Shown here: positions 62,791 to 64,000 of the stretch, piece by piece
Layout: each line of letters opens with the position of its first letter
Numbering within the stretch: position 1 is the first letter of the stretch
Assembly: GCA_023376005.1 (NCBI GenBank)
Contig: CM042179.1
Coordinates: 21,991,906 to 22,055,905, forward strand
Length of the DNA: 64,000 nt
Direction of reading: 5' to 3'
Source: Doryteuthis pealeii
Taxonomy: Eukaryota; Mollusca; Cephalopoda; Myopsida; Loliginidae
The notes under the pieces: model-generated
Seen by the model: the letters and a program-made list of their open reading frames with translations, nothing else
Told to the model about the DNA's origin: nothing
Database searches by the model: none
Translations under genes and position numbers: made by a program

Positions 62791-63184
62791 AATATATATA
62801 AATCATAAACACTTCCCAACTTTCAAGAATATGAAATCTGTCAAAATAGATTTTCGTAAAGAGAAACTTGGAGTTTCCAGCAATTTCTTTTCTTTTTAAC
62901 AATATTTTTATTCATATTAATTCATAGCACTATTATATCAAAAGATTTTCCGACTTTCTAGGACTTTACACGACCTTTCAGACAAATTGTCTATTCCATC
63001 ATAAAATAACTATTCCATTTTTTATTTGAATTCTTAGTGGAATTATTTTTGATGCCTTCAAATTGTGACTACTAATCAAACATGAAGTTTTTTATGAATT
63101 AAGTGATAGTCTGATAGTGACAGGTCAGGAGATTATGCTGCATAGAGAAGAACTTCCCATCTTAAAATTCATCAACATTTTTAT

Positions 63185-63475
63185 TATAGAAAATTTTCAA
63201 GTATAACAAAGGGGGGTCAGTTGCCTGAGGCACAACTTCTGGGGGGCACAAAATCACACTAACCCTAAAGCCATTGCACTGCCATAACATTGAAATATAT
63301 TGCCTAACTCTTGCCACTATACTCTTGCACTAAGAATGCGCAGAATTTTGAAAGTGGGTGGGTAGGTGAGGCTTTGAATAATCTGATTCAGTATTTATTA
63401 GCCTTAGGAGGGGGTGCCAAGTCAAGCTCTTGCCCCCCACCATCTAGATCATGACATTGGCACACCACTGGATGC
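63185..63475. mobile_element. Unclassified element ending CAGTGGTGTGCC
   Basis: On the minus strand CCAGTGGTGTGCCAATGTCATGATCTAGATGGTGGGGGGCAAGAGC...GGCACCCCC, and near the other end TTGTGCCCCCCAGAAGTTGTGCC. These terminal phrases resemble hAT-type non-autonomous elements. No frame. Confidence 0.5.
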
Positions 63476-63589
63476 AAGTTGTCATGCATTAAGATCATAG
63501 ATTGATTTCCTTGTCTAGAAAAAAAAAGTCTTCTCTTAAAGTGCATCATTCAAACCAGCTAAATGCTCAATGTATTAACCAAAACTCTC

Positions 63590-63870
63590 CGTCGAAAACA
63601 GAATGTGATAAGGTTAATTTTTCAGCAGAGTACAGATGGTTTGAATTTCATCATAAAATAATTATTCCAGTTTTTATTTGAGTTTTCTTTCTCCTAGAAG
63701 AATTGTCTAACAATGGCTAAATAACCCAGTCTCTACTACTATTTATCCATAGCTGGAAGGAAAACATGGATTCATGCTTTTCCAAAAGGGATCAGGGTTA
63801 GAGTACAAATTGAAATGCAAACAGCCTCATCCAGGATTTGAAATCAGGTTGCTGATTCCATTTCCTTACT
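63590..63870 (-). mobile_element. SINE family 2, minus, diverged
   Basis: TCCGTCGAAAACAGAATGTGATAAGGTTAATTTTTC ... TAACCCAGTCTCTACTACTATTTATCC ... CAGCCTCATCCAGGATTTGAAATCAGG. A 55-bp interruption (63640-63670) repeats text from 62997-63020 (ATCATAAAATAA(C/T)TATTCCA(T/G)TTTTTATTTGA). Confidence 0.75.
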
Positions 63871-64000
63871 TTACTGCACAGATCTGTGCTACTCATACAC
63901 TGAGTTGGTGAGGGTTGGTATTGAACCATCATGGATTCATGCTTTTCCAAAAGGGATCAGGGTTAGAGTACAAATTGAAATGCAATATGGCCTAAAGTCA
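63865..64000 (-). mobile_element. SINE family 1 fragment and a 56-bp local duplication
   Basis: 63865-63928 is the middle of SINE 1 (TTACTGCACAGATCTGTGCTACTCATACACTGAGTTGG). 63928-63983 then repeats 63767-63822 (CATGGATTCATGCTTTTCCAAAAGGGATCAGGGTTAGAG...). The window ends in ATGGCCTAAAGTCA, the start of another SINE 1 3' end. Confidence 0.72.

Overview
This window is a eukaryotic, AT-rich, intron-dominated genomic segment, most likely from an octopod cephalopod mollusc. That assignment is inferred from three things: two abundant tRNA-derived SINE families, a very high load of (TA)n tracts with Penelope-like fragments, and long introns in a conserved neuronal gene. No closed protein-coding gene and no non-repeat RNA gene lies wholly inside.

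The one host gene is a neurobeachin/LRBA-family gene (NBEA, 'rugose' in flies) on the minus strand. Nine internal exons at 50830-50956, 34733-34833, 21569-21664, 19729-19850, 18988-19114, 17154-17273, 8283-8429, 4757-4813 and 1294-1434 join in frame into 346 codons. All splice sites are GT/AG and codon phases match across every junction. The encoded segment runs from an N-terminal armadillo-type helical part through the concanavalin-A/laminin-G-like domain and back into helical sequence. The N-terminus, the rest of the armadillo region, the PH-BEACH module and the WD40 repeats must lie outside. Introns range from 0.6 to 16 kb.

The introns are a museum of mobile DNA. SINE family 1 (TAGCTCAGTTGGTAGAGC head) has about 14 copies or fragments. 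SINE family 2 (GTGTAATGGTTA head) has about 17. A third short element ends in a conserved GGCATTAAATGACCCA...ATATGCC tail. There are also truncated non-LTR retrotransposons (reverse transcriptase, RNase H, C-terminal zinc finger), a Ty3/gypsy integrase remnant, candidate solo LTRs, Helitrons with CTAG ends, and several MITE-like inverted repeats. Nested insertions are readable: a reverse-transcriptase pseudogene at 8.6-10.4 kb is split by a SINE-like element with a 14-bp target duplication and by a candidate solo LTR.

The most interesting layer is a set of Penelope-like (PLE) fragments, usually abutting (TA)n tracts and often arranged as head-to-head foldbacks. Many carry hammerhead-ribozyme cores (CUGANGA ... 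GAAA ... UH), with stems I, II and III that can be paired by hand. The best are at 51366-51407 (+), 51753-51843 (-), 52670-52706 (-), 47694-47755 (-), 47537-47584 (+), 47432-47479 (-) and 48190-48237 (+). Hammerheads in PLEs are known. What stands out here is their density and diversity in one gene's introns, several lying sense to the host pre-mRNA, and intact/decayed pairs inside foldbacks.

Several satellites are present: a 31-bp repeat at 60.8-61.3 kb, a 30-bp repeat at 6.4-6.6 kb, an ~80-bp T-rich repeat at 44.3-45.7 kb, and a ~108-bp repeat made from SINE-2 sequence. The open reading frames inside them are by-products of the repeats. All assignments are by eye from sequence and family knowledge; no search was run.
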